Source: Gemmatimonadota bacterium (GTDB lineage Bacteria > Gemmatimonadota > Gemmatimonadetes > Longimicrobiales > Longimicrobiaceae). Taken from it: 53,078 bases of DNA. A program made the position numbers and the translations under genes. The DNA lies in NCBI GenBank assembly GCA_028287185.1, contig JAQBQD010000052.1, positions 1-53,078 of the forward strand, read 5' to 3'. Each line of letters begins with the position of its first letter. Position 1 is the stretch's first letter. The notes below the pieces were generated by a model, which was not told the origin of the DNA, did not search any database, and saw nothing but the letters and a program-made list of their open reading frames with translations. This document shows positions 17,368-26,646 of this stretch, piece after piece.

Positions 17368-18267
17368 ATGGTACGGTCGATCTGGAAAGGCAGCATCAGC
17401 TTCGGGCTCGTGAACATCCCGGTCGGCCTGTTCACGGCCGAGGAGCGCGACGAGGTGAGCTTCCGCCAGCTCGATCGGCGCAGCATGTCGCCGATCGGGT
17501 ATCGCAAGTACAACAAGGAGAACGAGAAGGAGGTCGCGCAGGAGGACATCGTGCGCGGCTTCGAGTACGAGCCCGGGCACTACGTCGTCGTCACGGACGA
17601 GGACATGGCGAAGGCCAACCCCGAGGCCACGCAGACGGTGGAGATCACCGATTTCGTCGACGCCGGCGAGATCGATCCCATCTTCTTCGACAAACCCTAC
17701 TACCTGGCGCCGCTGGGCAAGGCCGCCAAGGGCTACGCGCTGCTGCGCGAGACGCTCAAGCGGTCCAACAAGGTGGGGATCGCCAAGGTGGTCATCCGCT
17801 CGCGGCAGCACCTCGCGGCGGTGATCCCCGTCGGCAAGGTGCTGGTGCTGGAGATCTTGCGCTACCCGGACGAGATCCGGAAGGCGGACGACCTGGACGT
17901 GCCGGCCGAGGACATCGCGGACGTGGGCGTCACCCCGCGCGAGCTGGAGATGGCCGAGCGCCTGGTGGAGGGCATGACGGAGCCGTGGGACCCCACGCGC
18001 TACCGCGACGAGTACCGCGACGACCTGCTGTCCATGATCCGCCGCAAGGCCGAGACGGGCGAGGTGGTCTCCCCCGCCGGCGCGTCGGACGAAGGCGCGG
18101 GCCGCAGCGACGTCATCGACATCATGTCGCTCCTCAAGCGCAGCGTGCAGGAGACGGAGAAGGTGCGCGCCCGGCCCGCAGCCAAGCCGGCGGCCCGGGG
18201 CAAGCCCGCCAAGCCCGCGCCTCCCTCCACGTCCGAGAAGCCGGCCCGCCGCCGCAAGAGCGCCTGA
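17368..18267 (+). CDS. ku: Ku protein, DNA end-binding
   Basis: 299 aa from the ATG at 17368, which has AGGAGG 6 nt upstream. A longer frame from 17314 would run into the dif-like site and is rejected. Bacterial Ku forms a ring-shaped homodimer that threads onto double-strand breaks and recruits LigD. MVRSIWKGSISFGLVNIPV is the usual family opening; YYLAPLGKAAKGYALLRETL and HLAAVIPVGKVLVLEILRY lie in the core. The C-terminal tail from about residue 260 is rich in Lys, Ala and Pro, as in many bacterial Ku proteins, and may bind DNA. ligD starts 2 bp after its stop. Confidence 0.96.
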   Translation: MVRSIWKGSISFGLVNIPVGLFTAEERDEVSFRQLDRRSMSPIGYRKYNKENEKEVAQEDIVRGFEYEPGHYVVVTDEDMAKANPEATQTVEITDFVDAGEIDPIFFDKPYYLAPLGKAAKGYALLRETLKRSNKVGIAKVVIRSRQHLAAVIPVGKVLVLEILRYPDEIRKADDLDVPAEDIADVGVTPRELEMAERLVEGMTEPWDPTRYRDEYRDDLLSMIRRKAETGEVVSPAGASDEGAGRSDVIDIMSLLKRSVQETEKVRARPAAKPAARGKPAKPAPPSTSEKPARRRKSA

Positions 18268-18269
18268 GC

Positions 18270-20351
18270 GTGGCGCCGCGCACCCGCACCGCGTTGCCCT
18301 CCCCCGCCCGCCGGGCCGCCCCGGCGCGACGCACGACGGCGACCGTGCCGGAGATGGTGCTGCCGGAGCTGGCGACGCTGGTGGACCACGCGCCGCTCGG
18401 CGCCGGCTGGCTGCACGAGGTGAAGCTGGACGGGTACCGCCTGGTCTGCATCGTCGCCGGCGGCGCCGCTCGCCTGCTCACCCGCCGCGGCAACGACTGG
18501 ACGCCCCGCTTCCCCCGCCTGGCCGCCGCGCTGTCGGCGCTCCCCGACGGTACCGTGGTGGACGGCGAGCTCGTCGTCGTCACCGCGGACGGCACCACGA
18601 GCTTCCAGGCGCTCCAGGCCGAGCTGGGCGCCGGGCGCGAGTCGCGGCTCGTCTACTACGCCTTCGACCTGATGTTCGACGCCGGCCAGGACCTTCGCGA
18701 GCAGCCGCTCGTCGACCGCAAGGCGCGGCTGCAGGGGCGGATCGACACGCTCCCGAAGCCGGCGAAGGGCGATCCGACGGTCCGCTACAGCGACCACGTG
18801 CTGGGATCGGGCGAGGCGTTCCACACGCAGGCGTGCCGCTGGGCGCTGGAGGGCATCGTCAGCAAGCGCGCGGACTCGCCCTACCGCTCCCGCCGCACGC
18901 GCGACTGGGTGAAGGTGAAGTGCGCGCGGCGGCAGGAGTTCGTCGTCGGCGGATTCACGGCGCCCCGCGGCACGCGCGTGGGCCTGGGCGCGCTGCTGCT
19001 GGGATACTACGGCGCCGACGGTCGCCTGCTCTACGCCGGCAAGGTGGGCACCGGCTTCGACGACGCCCTGCTCCGCTCCCTGCAGGCGCGGCTGTCGAAG
19101 GATGTCACGCCGGATACGCCGTTCGCCGACCTCCGCCGCATGTCCGGCGTGCGCTGGGTGAAGCCGCGCGTGGTAGCCGAAGTGGCGTTCGCGGAGTGGA
19201 CCGAGGACGGGCACCTGCGCCACCCCACCTTCCAGGGCATCCGCGAGGACAAGGCGCCCGGTGACGTGCGCCGCGAGATGCCCGTCCCCGCGCCGGCCTC
19301 CGCTTCGAGCTCCGCCGAGGGAACCGCGCCGGGGGATGCGGCCGCGCCCATCGAGACGCCGGCGAAGAAGGCGCCGCGAAAGTCCCCGGCGACGATGCCC
19401 ATCCCCCTCCCCCGCTCCACGGCGCGGCACAGCCGGCCCACCCGCGGTCGTGCCGGCGCGGCGGTCGAAGTCGCCGGCGTGCGGCTGACGAACCCGGAGC
19501 GCGTGCTGTGGCCGGACGCGGGGCTCACCAAGCTGGACCTGGCGCGGTACTACGCCGCCGTGGGCCGCTGGATCCTGCCGCACGTGGCCGACCGGCCGCT
19601 CTCCCTCGTCCGCTGCCCGGAAGGCATCGAGAGCCAGTGCTTCTACCAGAAGCACGCCGACGAGCGCTTCCCCGCCGCCATCGGCCGCGTCGTGGTCGAA
19701 CAGGACGACCCGCGGCCGTACACGTACGTCGACGGCGTGCCGGGCCTGGTCGCCTTCGCGCAGGCGGGCGTGGTGGAGCTGCATGTCTGGGGCGCGCGGC
19801 GAGATCGCATCGAACGCCCGGACCGCATCGTGGTGGACCTCGACCCCGCGCCGGACGTGCCGTGGGCCCGCGTCGTCCACGCCGCGTTCGAGGTCCGCGG
19901 GCGGCTGCAGGACCTGGGACTGGAGAGCTGGGTGAAGACCACGGGCGGCAAGGGCCTGCACGTCGTCGTGCCCATCGCACGGCGCGCCGGATGGGACGAG
20001 GTGAAGGGCTTCTCGCGCGCGCTGGTGGAGGACGTCGCCGCGGGGCACCCGGGGTGGTACCTGACGACGGCCACGCTCTCCAAGCGTGCGGGCCGCATCT
20101 TCCTGGACTACCTGCGCAACGGCCGCGGCGCCACCGCCATCTGCGCCTACGGCGTCCGCGCGCGCCCCGGCGCAACCGTCTCCGTCCCCCTGCGCTGGAG
20201 CGAGCTGACGCCGCGGCTGGATCCGGCGGCGTTCACCCTCCGCACCGTCCCCCGCCGCCTCGCCTCGCTGCGCGCGGACCCGTGGGAAGGCTTCGCCGAG
20301 GCGCGGCAGTCCATCACCCGCCCCATGCTCCACACCCTTGGCGCCGCGTAG
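18270..20351 (+). CDS. ligD: ATP-dependent DNA ligase LigD (ligase plus polymerase domains)
   Basis: 693 aa from a GTG 2 bp after the ku stop. The ligase domain comes first: nucleotidyl-transfer motif KLDGYR with Lys52, VVDGELVV, EGIVSKRADSPY and VKVKC, then the OB fold to about residue 330. A Pro/Ala linker (about 335-395) leads to the primase-like polymerase domain: RVLWPDAGLTKLDL, the catalytic Asp pair in VDLDPAP (Asp523 and Asp525), and TTGGKGLHVVVPI. The 3'-phosphoesterase domain found in many LigD proteins is missing. The Lig-Pol order resembles the Pseudomonas form without its first domain. With Ku it makes a minimal NHEJ system. Confidence 0.95.
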   Translation: MAPRTRTALPSPARRAAPARRTTATVPEMVLPELATLVDHAPLGAGWLHEVKLDGYRLVCIVAGGAARLLTRRGNDWTPRFPRLAAALSALPDGTVVDGELVVVTADGTTSFQALQAELGAGRESRLVYYAFDLMFDAGQDLREQPLVDRKARLQGRIDTLPKPAKGDPTVRYSDHVLGSGEAFHTQACRWALEGIVSKRADSPYRSRRTRDWVKVKCARRQEFVVGGFTAPRGTRVGLGALLLGYYGADGRLLYAGKVGTGFDDALLRSLQARLSKDVTPDTPFADLRRMSGVRWVKPRVVAEVAFAEWTEDGHLRHPTFQGIREDKAPGDVRREMPVPAPASASSSAEGTAPGDAAAPIETPAKKAPRKSPATMPIPLPRSTARHSRPTRGRAGAAVEVAGVRLTNPERVLWPDAGLTKLDLARYYAAVGRWILPHVADRPLSLVRCPEGIESQCFYQKHADERFPAAIGRVVVEQDDPRPYTYVDGVPGLVAFAQAGVVELHVWGARRDRIERPDRIVVDLDPAPDVPWARVVHAAFEVRGRLQDLGLESWVKTTGGKGLHVVVPIARRAGWDEVKGFSRALVEDVAAGHPGWYLTTATLSKRAGRIFLDYLRNGRGATAICAYGVRARPGATVSVPLRWSELTPRLDPAAFTLRTVPRRLASLRADPWEGFAEARQSITRPMLHTLGAA

Positions 20352-20391
20352 GCGGCCGCGGTCGAGCTTCCCGATCGTCGGCGGATACGGA

Positions 20392-20424
20392 ACGGCCCGC
20401 GCCTCGCGAGGAGGAGCGGGCCGT
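20392..20424. terminator. Hairpin between convergent ligD and rhomboid genes
   Basis: ACGGCCCGC (20392-20400) pairs with GCGGGCCGT (20416-20424); the loop itself contains CCTCGCGAGG. It sits in the 134-bp gap between converging genes and could serve both. There is no clear T run. Confidence 0.6.
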
Positions 20425-20485
20425 CTGTCCACCATCAGCCGGATCCGACGGCGCATTCCGTCGACGCCGATCGACCGGAGGTCCG

Positions 20486-21352
20486 TCAGTTCGTGCGCTT
20501 CTGGCGGCTCACCTCGTTCAGGCGGTCTCGCTCCTGCGGGGTGAGTGACGCGAGGCCTTCCGTGGAGATCTTGTCCAGGATGCGGTCCACGTCGTCCAGC
20601 AGGTCGCGCTCCATGTGCGCGGCCTGGGTCCGGCCGATGGGCTGCTGGGCCGCCGGTCGCGCCGGGGTGTCCACCAGCTTGGGGCCCGCGCGCCACGCCA
20701 TCGCCCGCTTCTTCCGCTTCACGGGCAGCACCTCGCCCCAGGCGTTGGGCGCCCACGGGCTCTTGAGGTACAGGAAGGCGCTCGCGAAGCCGCCCAGATG
20801 AGCCAGGTGCGACACCGGCCCGCCCCCGCCGTCCAGGGCGAACAGGAAGCTGACGGCGGCCAGGATCGCCACCAGCCACTTCACCTTGATGGGAAAGATG
20901 CCCCACACGTACACCTGGTTGTCGGGCCACGTCATCGCGTAGCCCAGCATCACCCCGTTCACCGCCGCCGATGCGCCCACCACGGGGTCTCGCGAGAAGA
21001 GCGCGACGATCGCCCCGCCGGCGGCCGCCACCAGGTAGAACTTGAGGAACGGCGTCGATCCCCAGCGCTCCTCCAGCGGTGGCCCGAAGAAGAACAGCGC
21101 CAGCATGTTGAAGAAGATGTGCCCCACCGACGCGTGCACGAAGGCGTACGTCAGCAGCGTCCACGGCTGGACGAGCACCGTGGAGCGGTCCAGCCCCAGG
21201 TAGCGCCACGACAGCGCCGTCCCCAGCCCGCCGCCGAACGCGTTCAGCAGCAGGTAGGCGACGAAGACCGCCACGTTGGCGATCAGCAGACGCTTCACCC
21301 ACGGGGTCACGTGCAGCGCCCCGAGCGGCGAGTCGTACGAACGGTAGGCCAT
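20486..21352 (-). CDS. Rhomboid-family intramembrane serine protease
   Basis: 288 aa with six predicted helices in residues about 18-195. Rhomboids cut substrates within the membrane using a Ser-His pair. The loop HASVGHIFFNMLALFFFGPPLE is a family hallmark. The catalytic Ser is in VVGASAAVNG and the His in SHLAHLGGF. The C-terminal 85 residues are hydrophilic, with a DUF6576-like helical tail (LLDDVDRILDKISTEGLASL) ending in basic residues in the cytoplasm. It lies downstream of ddl with 79 bp between. A TATATA sequence near 21420 may be a -10 element for its own promoter. Confidence 0.93.
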   Translation of the reverse strand: MAYRSYDSPLGALHVTPWVKRLLIANVAVFVAYLLLNAFGGGLGTALSWRYLGLDRSTVLVQPWTLLTYAFVHASVGHIFFNMLALFFFGPPLEERWGSTPFLKFYLVAAAGGAIVALFSRDPVVGASAAVNGVMLGYAMTWPDNQVYVWGIFPIKVKWLVAILAAVSFLFALDGGGGPVSHLAHLGGFASAFLYLKSPWAPNAWGEVLPVKRKKRAMAWRAGPKLVDTPARPAAQQPIGRTQAAHMERDLLDDVDRILDKISTEGLASLTPQERDRLNEVSRQKRTN

Positions 21353-21384
21353 CGTTGGTCGTCGGTCCCGCGGTCGGGAGGGTG

Positions 21385-21407
21385 GGCCGGCGGACGGGCC
21401 GCCGGCC
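21385..21407 (-). terminator. Hairpin in the ddl-rhomboid gap
   Basis: GGCCGGCGG (21385-21393) and CCGCCGGCC (21399-21407) form a perfect 9-bp stem with a 5-nt loop. No T run follows on the minus strand, so termination after ddl would be partial. It may instead be a 5'-leader structure of the rhomboid mRNA. Confidence 0.4.
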
Positions 21408-21431
21408 TTGGGTCGGAGTCTATATACCCCG

Positions 21432-22427
21432 TTACCGGAGCGCGAGTTGCACGATGCGCTCGCACAGGTCGGGATACGAGATCCCCACGGCGGCCGCCTC
21501 CTTGGGCAGCAGGCTGGTGGCCGTCATGCCCGGAAGGGTGTTGGCCTCCAGGCACCAGAGCTGCTCCTTGGCCAGGATGAAGTCGATGCGGGCGTACCCC
21601 CGCAGCTTCAGCACGCGGAAGGCCCGCAGCGCGTACGCCTGCACCTGCGCCGTGATCTCCTCTTCCAGCGGCGCGGGGCAGAAGTACTCCGTCATCCCCG
21701 GCGTGTACTTGCTGTGGTAGTCGTAGATCCCCTTCTTGGGGCGGATCTCCACCGGCGGCAGCGCCTGGTCGCCCAGGATGCCCACCGTCAGCTCGCGGCC
21801 GCGGGCGAAGCGCTCGATCATCACCTCGGTGTCGTACTGCGACGCCTCCTTCACGGCCTCCGGCAGCATCCCGGGCTCGGTGACGATGGTCATCCCCACG
21901 CTGCTGCCCTGCCTGCTGGGCTTCACGATGCAGGGATAGCCGATCAGGTCCTCGATGGTGTCGGGGTCGTACGCGAAGTCCGGCGCCCGCGCCACGCGCC
22001 ACGGCAGCGTCGGCACCTGCGAGTCGCGCAGCAGGCGCTTGCTGATGTCCTTGTCCATGGCGACGCCGCTGCCCAGGGGCCCCGACCCCGTGTAGGGCAC
22101 GCCCACCAGGTCCAGCAGCGCCTGGATGGTGCCGTCCTCGCCCGCGCCGCCGTGCAGCGCCAGGAAGGCCACGTCCGCCTGGTGAAGCTGCGGCACCGCG
22201 CCCAGCTCCATGGCGCTCAGCGTGGCCGCCGTGCTCCCCGGGGGCGCCGCGTGCACACCCTCGGGCAGCAGCTCGCCCTCCTGTTCGGTGGGGATGAAGC
22301 CCCGCGCGGTGTCCACCGTCCACACCTCGTGCCCGCGCTCGCGCAGCGCCTTCACGATCCCCAGCCCCGAAGCCAGCGACACCTCACGCTCGGCCGACGT
22401 GCCCCCCAGCAGAACCGCGATCCTCAT
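21432..22427 (-). CDS. ddl: D-alanine--D-alanine ligase
   Basis: 331 aa from the ATG at 22427, with GGAGGGG 6 nt upstream. A longer frame adds 20 residues unlike the family. The ATP-grasp enzyme joins two D-Ala for peptidoglycan precursors in the cytoplasm. Visible motifs: LLGGTSAEREVSLASG at the N terminus, HGGAGEDGTIQALLDL (substrate loop), KPSRQGSSVGMT (ATP-binding), and EANTLPGMTATSLLPKEAA near the C terminus with the metal-binding Glu/Asn. The length is normal. Confidence 0.96.
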   Translation of the reverse strand: MRIAVLLGGTSAEREVSLASGLGIVKALRERGHEVWTVDTARGFIPTEQEGELLPEGVHAAPPGSTAATLSAMELGAVPQLHQADVAFLALHGGAGEDGTIQALLDLVGVPYTGSGPLGSGVAMDKDISKRLLRDSQVPTLPWRVARAPDFAYDPDTIEDLIGYPCIVKPSRQGSSVGMTIVTEPGMLPEAVKEASQYDTEVMIERFARGRELTVGILGDQALPPVEIRPKKGIYDYHSKYTPGMTEYFCPAPLEEEITAQVQAYALRAFRVLKLRGYARIDFILAKEQLWCLEANTLPGMTATSLLPKEAAAVGISYPDLCERIVQLALR

Positions 22428-22692
22428 GCCCCCTCCACACGTTCGGTGTCCGGGGGGCGCCACCGCCCCCGCATCCCCGCGGCGCATTGCAGAAAGCGTA
22501 CGCGCCCGCTCCCCCTCCCCGCACCCGCGGCCACCCGTCCATCCCGGCCTCCGACGTCGACGCTACGCGACCCCGTCGATCGAGCCGCCGCGGGCCACGT
22601 GGGCGGACGTCCCACGGACGTTCAGACCACTCGTTCGATGGAAGCCCCGCGTCTCATCCGCCGTCTCGCCGCCCGCCCCCAACCCGCTGCGG

Positions 22693-24546
22693 CTACTGCG
22701 CCTGCGCCGGCTCACCGCGGATGGCGCCCAGGATCGTGCGCGCCAGCGCCGCGCCGATCCCCGGCACCGTCGCCACCTCCGCTTCGCCCGCGGCCGCGAG
22801 CGCCCGCACGGAGCCGAAGCGCTCCAGCAGCGCCCGCTGCCGCGCGGGGCCCACGCCGGCGATCTGCGACAGCTCCGAGCGGATGGTGCGCTTGGTCCGC
22901 AGCTTCCGGTTGTACGTGATGGCGAAGCGGTGCGCCTCGTCGCGGAGGCGCTGCAGCAGCCGGAGCGCCACGCTGCGCCGCGGCAGGCGGAACGGCACCG
23001 GGCGCCCGGGCACGAACACCTCCTCGTCCTTCTTCGCCAGGCTCACGATCATCTGCTGCCCCAGGTCCAGCTCGTCCAGGGCACGCTGCGCCGCGGAAAG
23101 CTGGCCCTTCCCGCCGTCGATCACCACCAGGTCGGGCAGCGGCTTGCCGTCGTCCAGCCGGCGGCGGAAGTAGCGCGTGACCACCTCGTGCATCGACCGG
23201 AAGTCGTCGTTGCCCCAGTCGCCCTGCACCTTGAACTTGCGGTACTCGCCCTTGCTGGGCTCGCCGTTCTCGAAGAACACCCCGGACGCCACCGTCTCGC
23301 TGCCCTGCGTGTGCGAGATGTCGAAGCAGATGATCGTCCGGGGCACCGAGGGCAGCTCCAGCACCTCCTGCAGCTCGTAGAGCGCGTCGGGCGCACGGCC
23401 TAGGGCGGCGCGGTTGGCCAGCTTGCGCTCCTCCAGCAGGTGCCGCGCGTTCTGGCAGGCCAGGTCCACGAGCTGCAGCTTCTCTCCTCGCTGCGGCACG
23501 TGGGTGCGGATGGCGCGCCCCGTCCGCTCGCGCAGCAGCCCCTGCAGCAGCTCGCGGTCGCCGAAGTCCGCGGGCAAGAAGACCTCGCCGGGAACCATCT
23601 CCGCGTCCCGCAGCGCGCGCTCCGTGTACAGGCGCGTCACGAAGGCGGCCAGCACCTCCTCGTCCGGCTCCCCCTCCAGGTTCGTCAGGATCTGCGCTTC
23701 CCTGCCCAGCAGCTTGCCCTCGCGGATCTGGAGCACCACGCCGCACGCGTCCGCCCCGTCGCGCGCGATGCCCACCACGTCGCGGTCGGCGCCGGACAGG
23801 TCCACCATGCGCTGCTTGGCCTCCAGCGACTCCAGCTGCCGCACCGCGTCGCGCAGCTCGCCCGCGCGCTCGAAGTCCATCGCCCCCGCCGCGTCGCGCA
23901 TGTCGCCGCGCAGCCGGTCGGCCGCCCGGCGCGTGTGGCCGCTCAGCACCTCGATGATCTCGTCGATCATCCCCCGGTACTCCTCGGGCGACTGGAGGTT
24001 GACGCAGGGCGCCTTGCAGCGGCCGATGTGGTGGTCCAGGCAGGGCCGCGCCGGCGACTCGCCCGGCAGGTCGTAGTGGCACGAGCGCACCGTGTACAGC
24101 TTCTTCACCAGCTCCAGCGCCTGCCGCATGCGCCGCACGTCCGTGTACGGACCGAAATAGCGCGAGCCGTCCTTCTCCAGCCGCCGCGTCACCCACACCC
24201 GCGGGAACCGCTCGTGCACGGTGACCTTGATGTAGGGGTACGACTTGTCGTCGCGCAGGTTGATGTTGAAGCGGGGCCGGTGCTCCTTGATGAGGTTGTT
24301 CTCCAGGATCAGCGCCTCGGCCTCGCTGTCGACGACGATGGTGTCCACGTCGGCGATGCGCCGCACCAGCTCGCGCGTCTTCAGCGAGTGCTGGCCCTGC
24401 GAGCTGAAGTACGAGCGCACGCGCGGGCGCAGCGACTTGGCCTTGCCCACGTAGATGATCTCGCCCGCCGCGTCCTTCATCAGGTACACGCCCGGGCGGG
24501 TCGGCAGGTGCTTGAGCTTGTGGTCCAGCGGTGCGTTCTCGGACAT
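22693..24546 (-). CDS. uvrC: Excinuclease ABC subunit C
   Basis: 617 aa, the usual size. UvrC makes both cuts during nucleotide excision repair once UvrB is loaded on damage. The GIY-YIG nuclease domain is residues about 15-95 (RPGVYLMKDA, IIYVGKAKSLRPRVRSYF). A four-Cys region follows (SCHY, RPCLDHHIGRCKAPC), then the UVR helix pair (FERAGELRDAVRQLESL), the RNase H-like domain (ICFDISHTQGS, VIDGGKGQLSAA) and two C-terminal HhH motifs (IAGVGPARQRALL, VPGIGAALARTI). The start ATG at 24546 matches the family; the frame stays open far upstream to 25908, which is a GC artefact. Confidence 0.97.
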   Translation of the reverse strand: MSENAPLDHKLKHLPTRPGVYLMKDAAGEIIYVGKAKSLRPRVRSYFSSQGQHSLKTRELVRRIADVDTIVVDSEAEALILENNLIKEHRPRFNINLRDDKSYPYIKVTVHERFPRVWVTRRLEKDGSRYFGPYTDVRRMRQALELVKKLYTVRSCHYDLPGESPARPCLDHHIGRCKAPCVNLQSPEEYRGMIDEIIEVLSGHTRRAADRLRGDMRDAAGAMDFERAGELRDAVRQLESLEAKQRMVDLSGADRDVVGIARDGADACGVVLQIREGKLLGREAQILTNLEGEPDEEVLAAFVTRLYTERALRDAEMVPGEVFLPADFGDRELLQGLLRERTGRAIRTHVPQRGEKLQLVDLACQNARHLLEERKLANRAALGRAPDALYELQEVLELPSVPRTIICFDISHTQGSETVASGVFFENGEPSKGEYRKFKVQGDWGNDDFRSMHEVVTRYFRRRLDDGKPLPDLVVIDGGKGQLSAAQRALDELDLGQQMIVSLAKKDEEVFVPGRPVPFRLPRRSVALRLLQRLRDEAHRFAITYNRKLRTKRTIRSELSQIAGVGPARQRALLERFGSVRALAAAGEAEVATVPGIGAALARTILGAIRGEPAQAQ

Positions 24547-24676
24547 CCTGGCGCAACGGTCTTCGGGAGTCGTTCGGCACTGCTTGATACCCCGCCCGGT
24601 CCCCGCGTTCCCCACCCTACCGCGCCCATCCTCCCCTCGCCGCACGAGCCTCCGCCGCCTCCGCGGACACCCGTCG

Positions 24677-24730
24677 CCACCCCCACGAAGGTGGGGACGG
24701 ATTGCCGTCGCGGCCCCGGGATTCATCCCG
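24677..24730 (-). repeat. Possible divergent copy (D) of the two-hairpin element
   Basis: CCCCAC-GAAG-GTGGGG (24681-24696) and CGGGAT-TC-ATCCCG (24717-24730) sit in the same order and spacing as in copy C, with a related GCCGTCG link between them. The stems differ in sequence and the loop is GAAG, not GCAG, so membership is uncertain. The rest of the 332-bp uvrC-bshC spacer (24547-24878) shows no gene. Confidence 0.45.
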
Positions 24731-24878
24731 AGCGCGTTCGCCGAGGCCGCGCGCGCATCGTACGACGAGTCCGTGCCGGTGGCTCTCTCGCCACGCCGAC
24801 CGCCGCACACACGAAGCCGCCGCATCCCTCGACCCGATGCGACGGCTTCTCCAACTCCACTGCTGTCGGTCGATGCGA

Positions 24879-26489
24879 TCAGGCGTGGACGGCCGCCGGC
24901 TCCAGCGCCACGTCCGCCTGCGCGGCGAGGTCCCGCAGCAGGTTCGGCCCGTACGCGGCGAGATACGGGAACACGTTCAGCACGCGCTCCTGCGGGATGC
25001 CGCCCGGGTACAGGTGCGCGCGGGCGGCCTCGATCCGACGGAGCAGGCCCGCGTCGCGGCGCTTGATCTGCCGCAGCACCTTCTGCTCCGCATCCCCCGC
25101 CCCGAGCAGCGCCCGGTTCCGCTCCGCGCCCAGCGCGTTCACCAGCGTGGGATCGACCGCCGCCACGTCGTTCATCAGCCCCGCGTATCCGGCGACGATC
25201 GACGACCGCAGAGCCGCGAAGCCCTCCGCCATCTCCGCCGGCACCCGCTCGCGGGCGATGCGCTGCGCGATCTCGTGCATGGGCGGGCGCAGGTCGGCGA
25301 TCTCCAGCCCCGCCTCGGCGAGCGCCGCGTCCGCCTCCTCGGGCACCAGCACGGCCGACATGCGTGGGAAGACGATGGGCATGCGGATGCCGAACGCCTC
25401 GAACAGCGGGCCGATCTGCGCGAAGTACGCCGCCTCGCCCGGTCCCGCCACGTACGCCAGCGTGGGGAAGACGAAGCTCTCCACCACCGGGCGCAGGAAG
25501 ACGTTGGGGCTGAACGCCACGGGGTCGGCCCGGATGGCGGCGCGAAGCTCGGCATCCGTGAAGCGCCGCCGCGCCTCGCGCGCCTCCCATCCCCCGTCGA
25601 CGCGATGGAGCCGTTCGCGTCCCCGCGGCCCGTGCCAGAACAGGTTTGCGGCGTCGGACAGCACGGCAACCTGGCCATCGTAGCCGGCGCGCTCCAGCCG
25701 CTCGGTGGTGTCCATCAGCAGCGTCTCGTGGTCTCGCGCGTGCTCCGCCTCGCCCAGCAACACCGGAAGAGAGGCGGCCTTCAGCGCCGGATCCGCCGCG
25801 TCCGTGAGCAGGAGATCGAAGCCGGAGAAGAGGTTCTCGACCACGTCGAGGAATGCGCCGGCCATCGTCGCACTGGGGCGATAGGCATCTTGAATCGACG
25901 TTATCCACTTATCAACATCGCCATATTGGGAAACGATTTGCCCGAACTTGGATACGACGAATTCTACGTTCGGCCCCACGGAGGTGTCAGACATGGGTAG
26001 GGGACGTGGATCAAGATGTTCCACGGACAGCCGGACCACTCCTCCACGGGTACGATCTACCGTATCCACGTGATCCACCTCGTCCAGATCGTGGTCCTCG
26101 CTCGCCGACCAGAAGACGGGCAGCACGACGACGCCCAGCTCCCGCTCCAGCTCCTCGGCCAGCCGGATCGCGGTGAGGATCTTGTGGACGGTGTAGAGCG
26201 GCCCCGTGAAGAGCCCGGTCTGCTGGCCGGTGGTGACCACTGCCCCACCCTCTTCCACGAACCGCCGCAGGCGCTCCGCGGCGCCGGCGGACGTGGGGCG
26301 CAACGCGGCCGCCGCCCGCTCGCGCGCGGCGCGGTCGAAGCGGCCGGAGACCTCCTCCAGCTTGGCGCGGAACGCGGCCGGGTTCCGCGGCCGGCCACGG
26401 TAGAACGACGGCGCGGCTCCCCTGCCCGCGAGGTAGTCCTCGACGAGCGGAGAGCCGCGCAGGGGAAGAACCTGGATCCGCGGATTCAA
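24879..26489 (-). CDS. bshC: Bacillithiol biosynthesis cysteine-adding enzyme BshC
   Basis: 536 aa from a TTG at 26489 with GGGAGGGG just upstream; this gives the usual family length of about 540 and the usual opening (NPRIQVLPL). BshC adds cysteine to GlcN-malate, the last step to bacillithiol, a low-molecular-weight thiol used in place of glutathione. Visible features: VVTTGQQTGLFTGPLYTVHK, the ATP-like site VFWSASEDHDLDEV, LFWHGPRGRERLHR, and a C-terminal coiled coil (LGAERNRALLGAGDAEQKVLRQ) followed by ERVLNVFPYLAAYG. bshA and bshB are not in the window. Confidence 0.93.
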   Translation of the reverse strand: MNPRIQVLPLRGSPLVEDYLAGRGAAPSFYRGRPRNPAAFRAKLEEVSGRFDRAARERAAAALRPTSAGAAERLRRFVEEGGAVVTTGQQTGLFTGPLYTVHKILTAIRLAEELERELGVVVLPVFWSASEDHDLDEVDHVDTVDRTRGGVVRLSVEHLDPRPLPMSDTSVGPNVEFVVSKFGQIVSQYGDVDKWITSIQDAYRPSATMAGAFLDVVENLFSGFDLLLTDAADPALKAASLPVLLGEAEHARDHETLLMDTTERLERAGYDGQVAVLSDAANLFWHGPRGRERLHRVDGGWEAREARRRFTDAELRAAIRADPVAFSPNVFLRPVVESFVFPTLAYVAGPGEAAYFAQIGPLFEAFGIRMPIVFPRMSAVLVPEEADAALAEAGLEIADLRPPMHEIAQRIARERVPAEMAEGFAALRSSIVAGYAGLMNDVAAVDPTLVNALGAERNRALLGAGDAEQKVLRQIKRRDAGLLRRIEAARAHLYPGGIPQERVLNVFPYLAAYGPNLLRDLAAQADVALEPAAVHA

Positions 26490-26646
26490 CGACCCCTCCC
26501 GATCAAGTGTAAGCGCCGCCCGCAACACCCGTCCGCGGCCCGCGCATAGAAATCCTCCACATTCGCCCTCAGACGCGTTCGAACCGCATGCTGCGCCATC
26601 GTATCGTCCGCACCGCCGGTCGCGCCTCTCCGCCCATCCTCGCGCG

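Noticed and set aside
24547..25908. N-terminal extension of UvrC
   Set aside because: The frame is open, but it is antisense to bshC and unlike any UvrC; the ATG at 24546 gives the family length.
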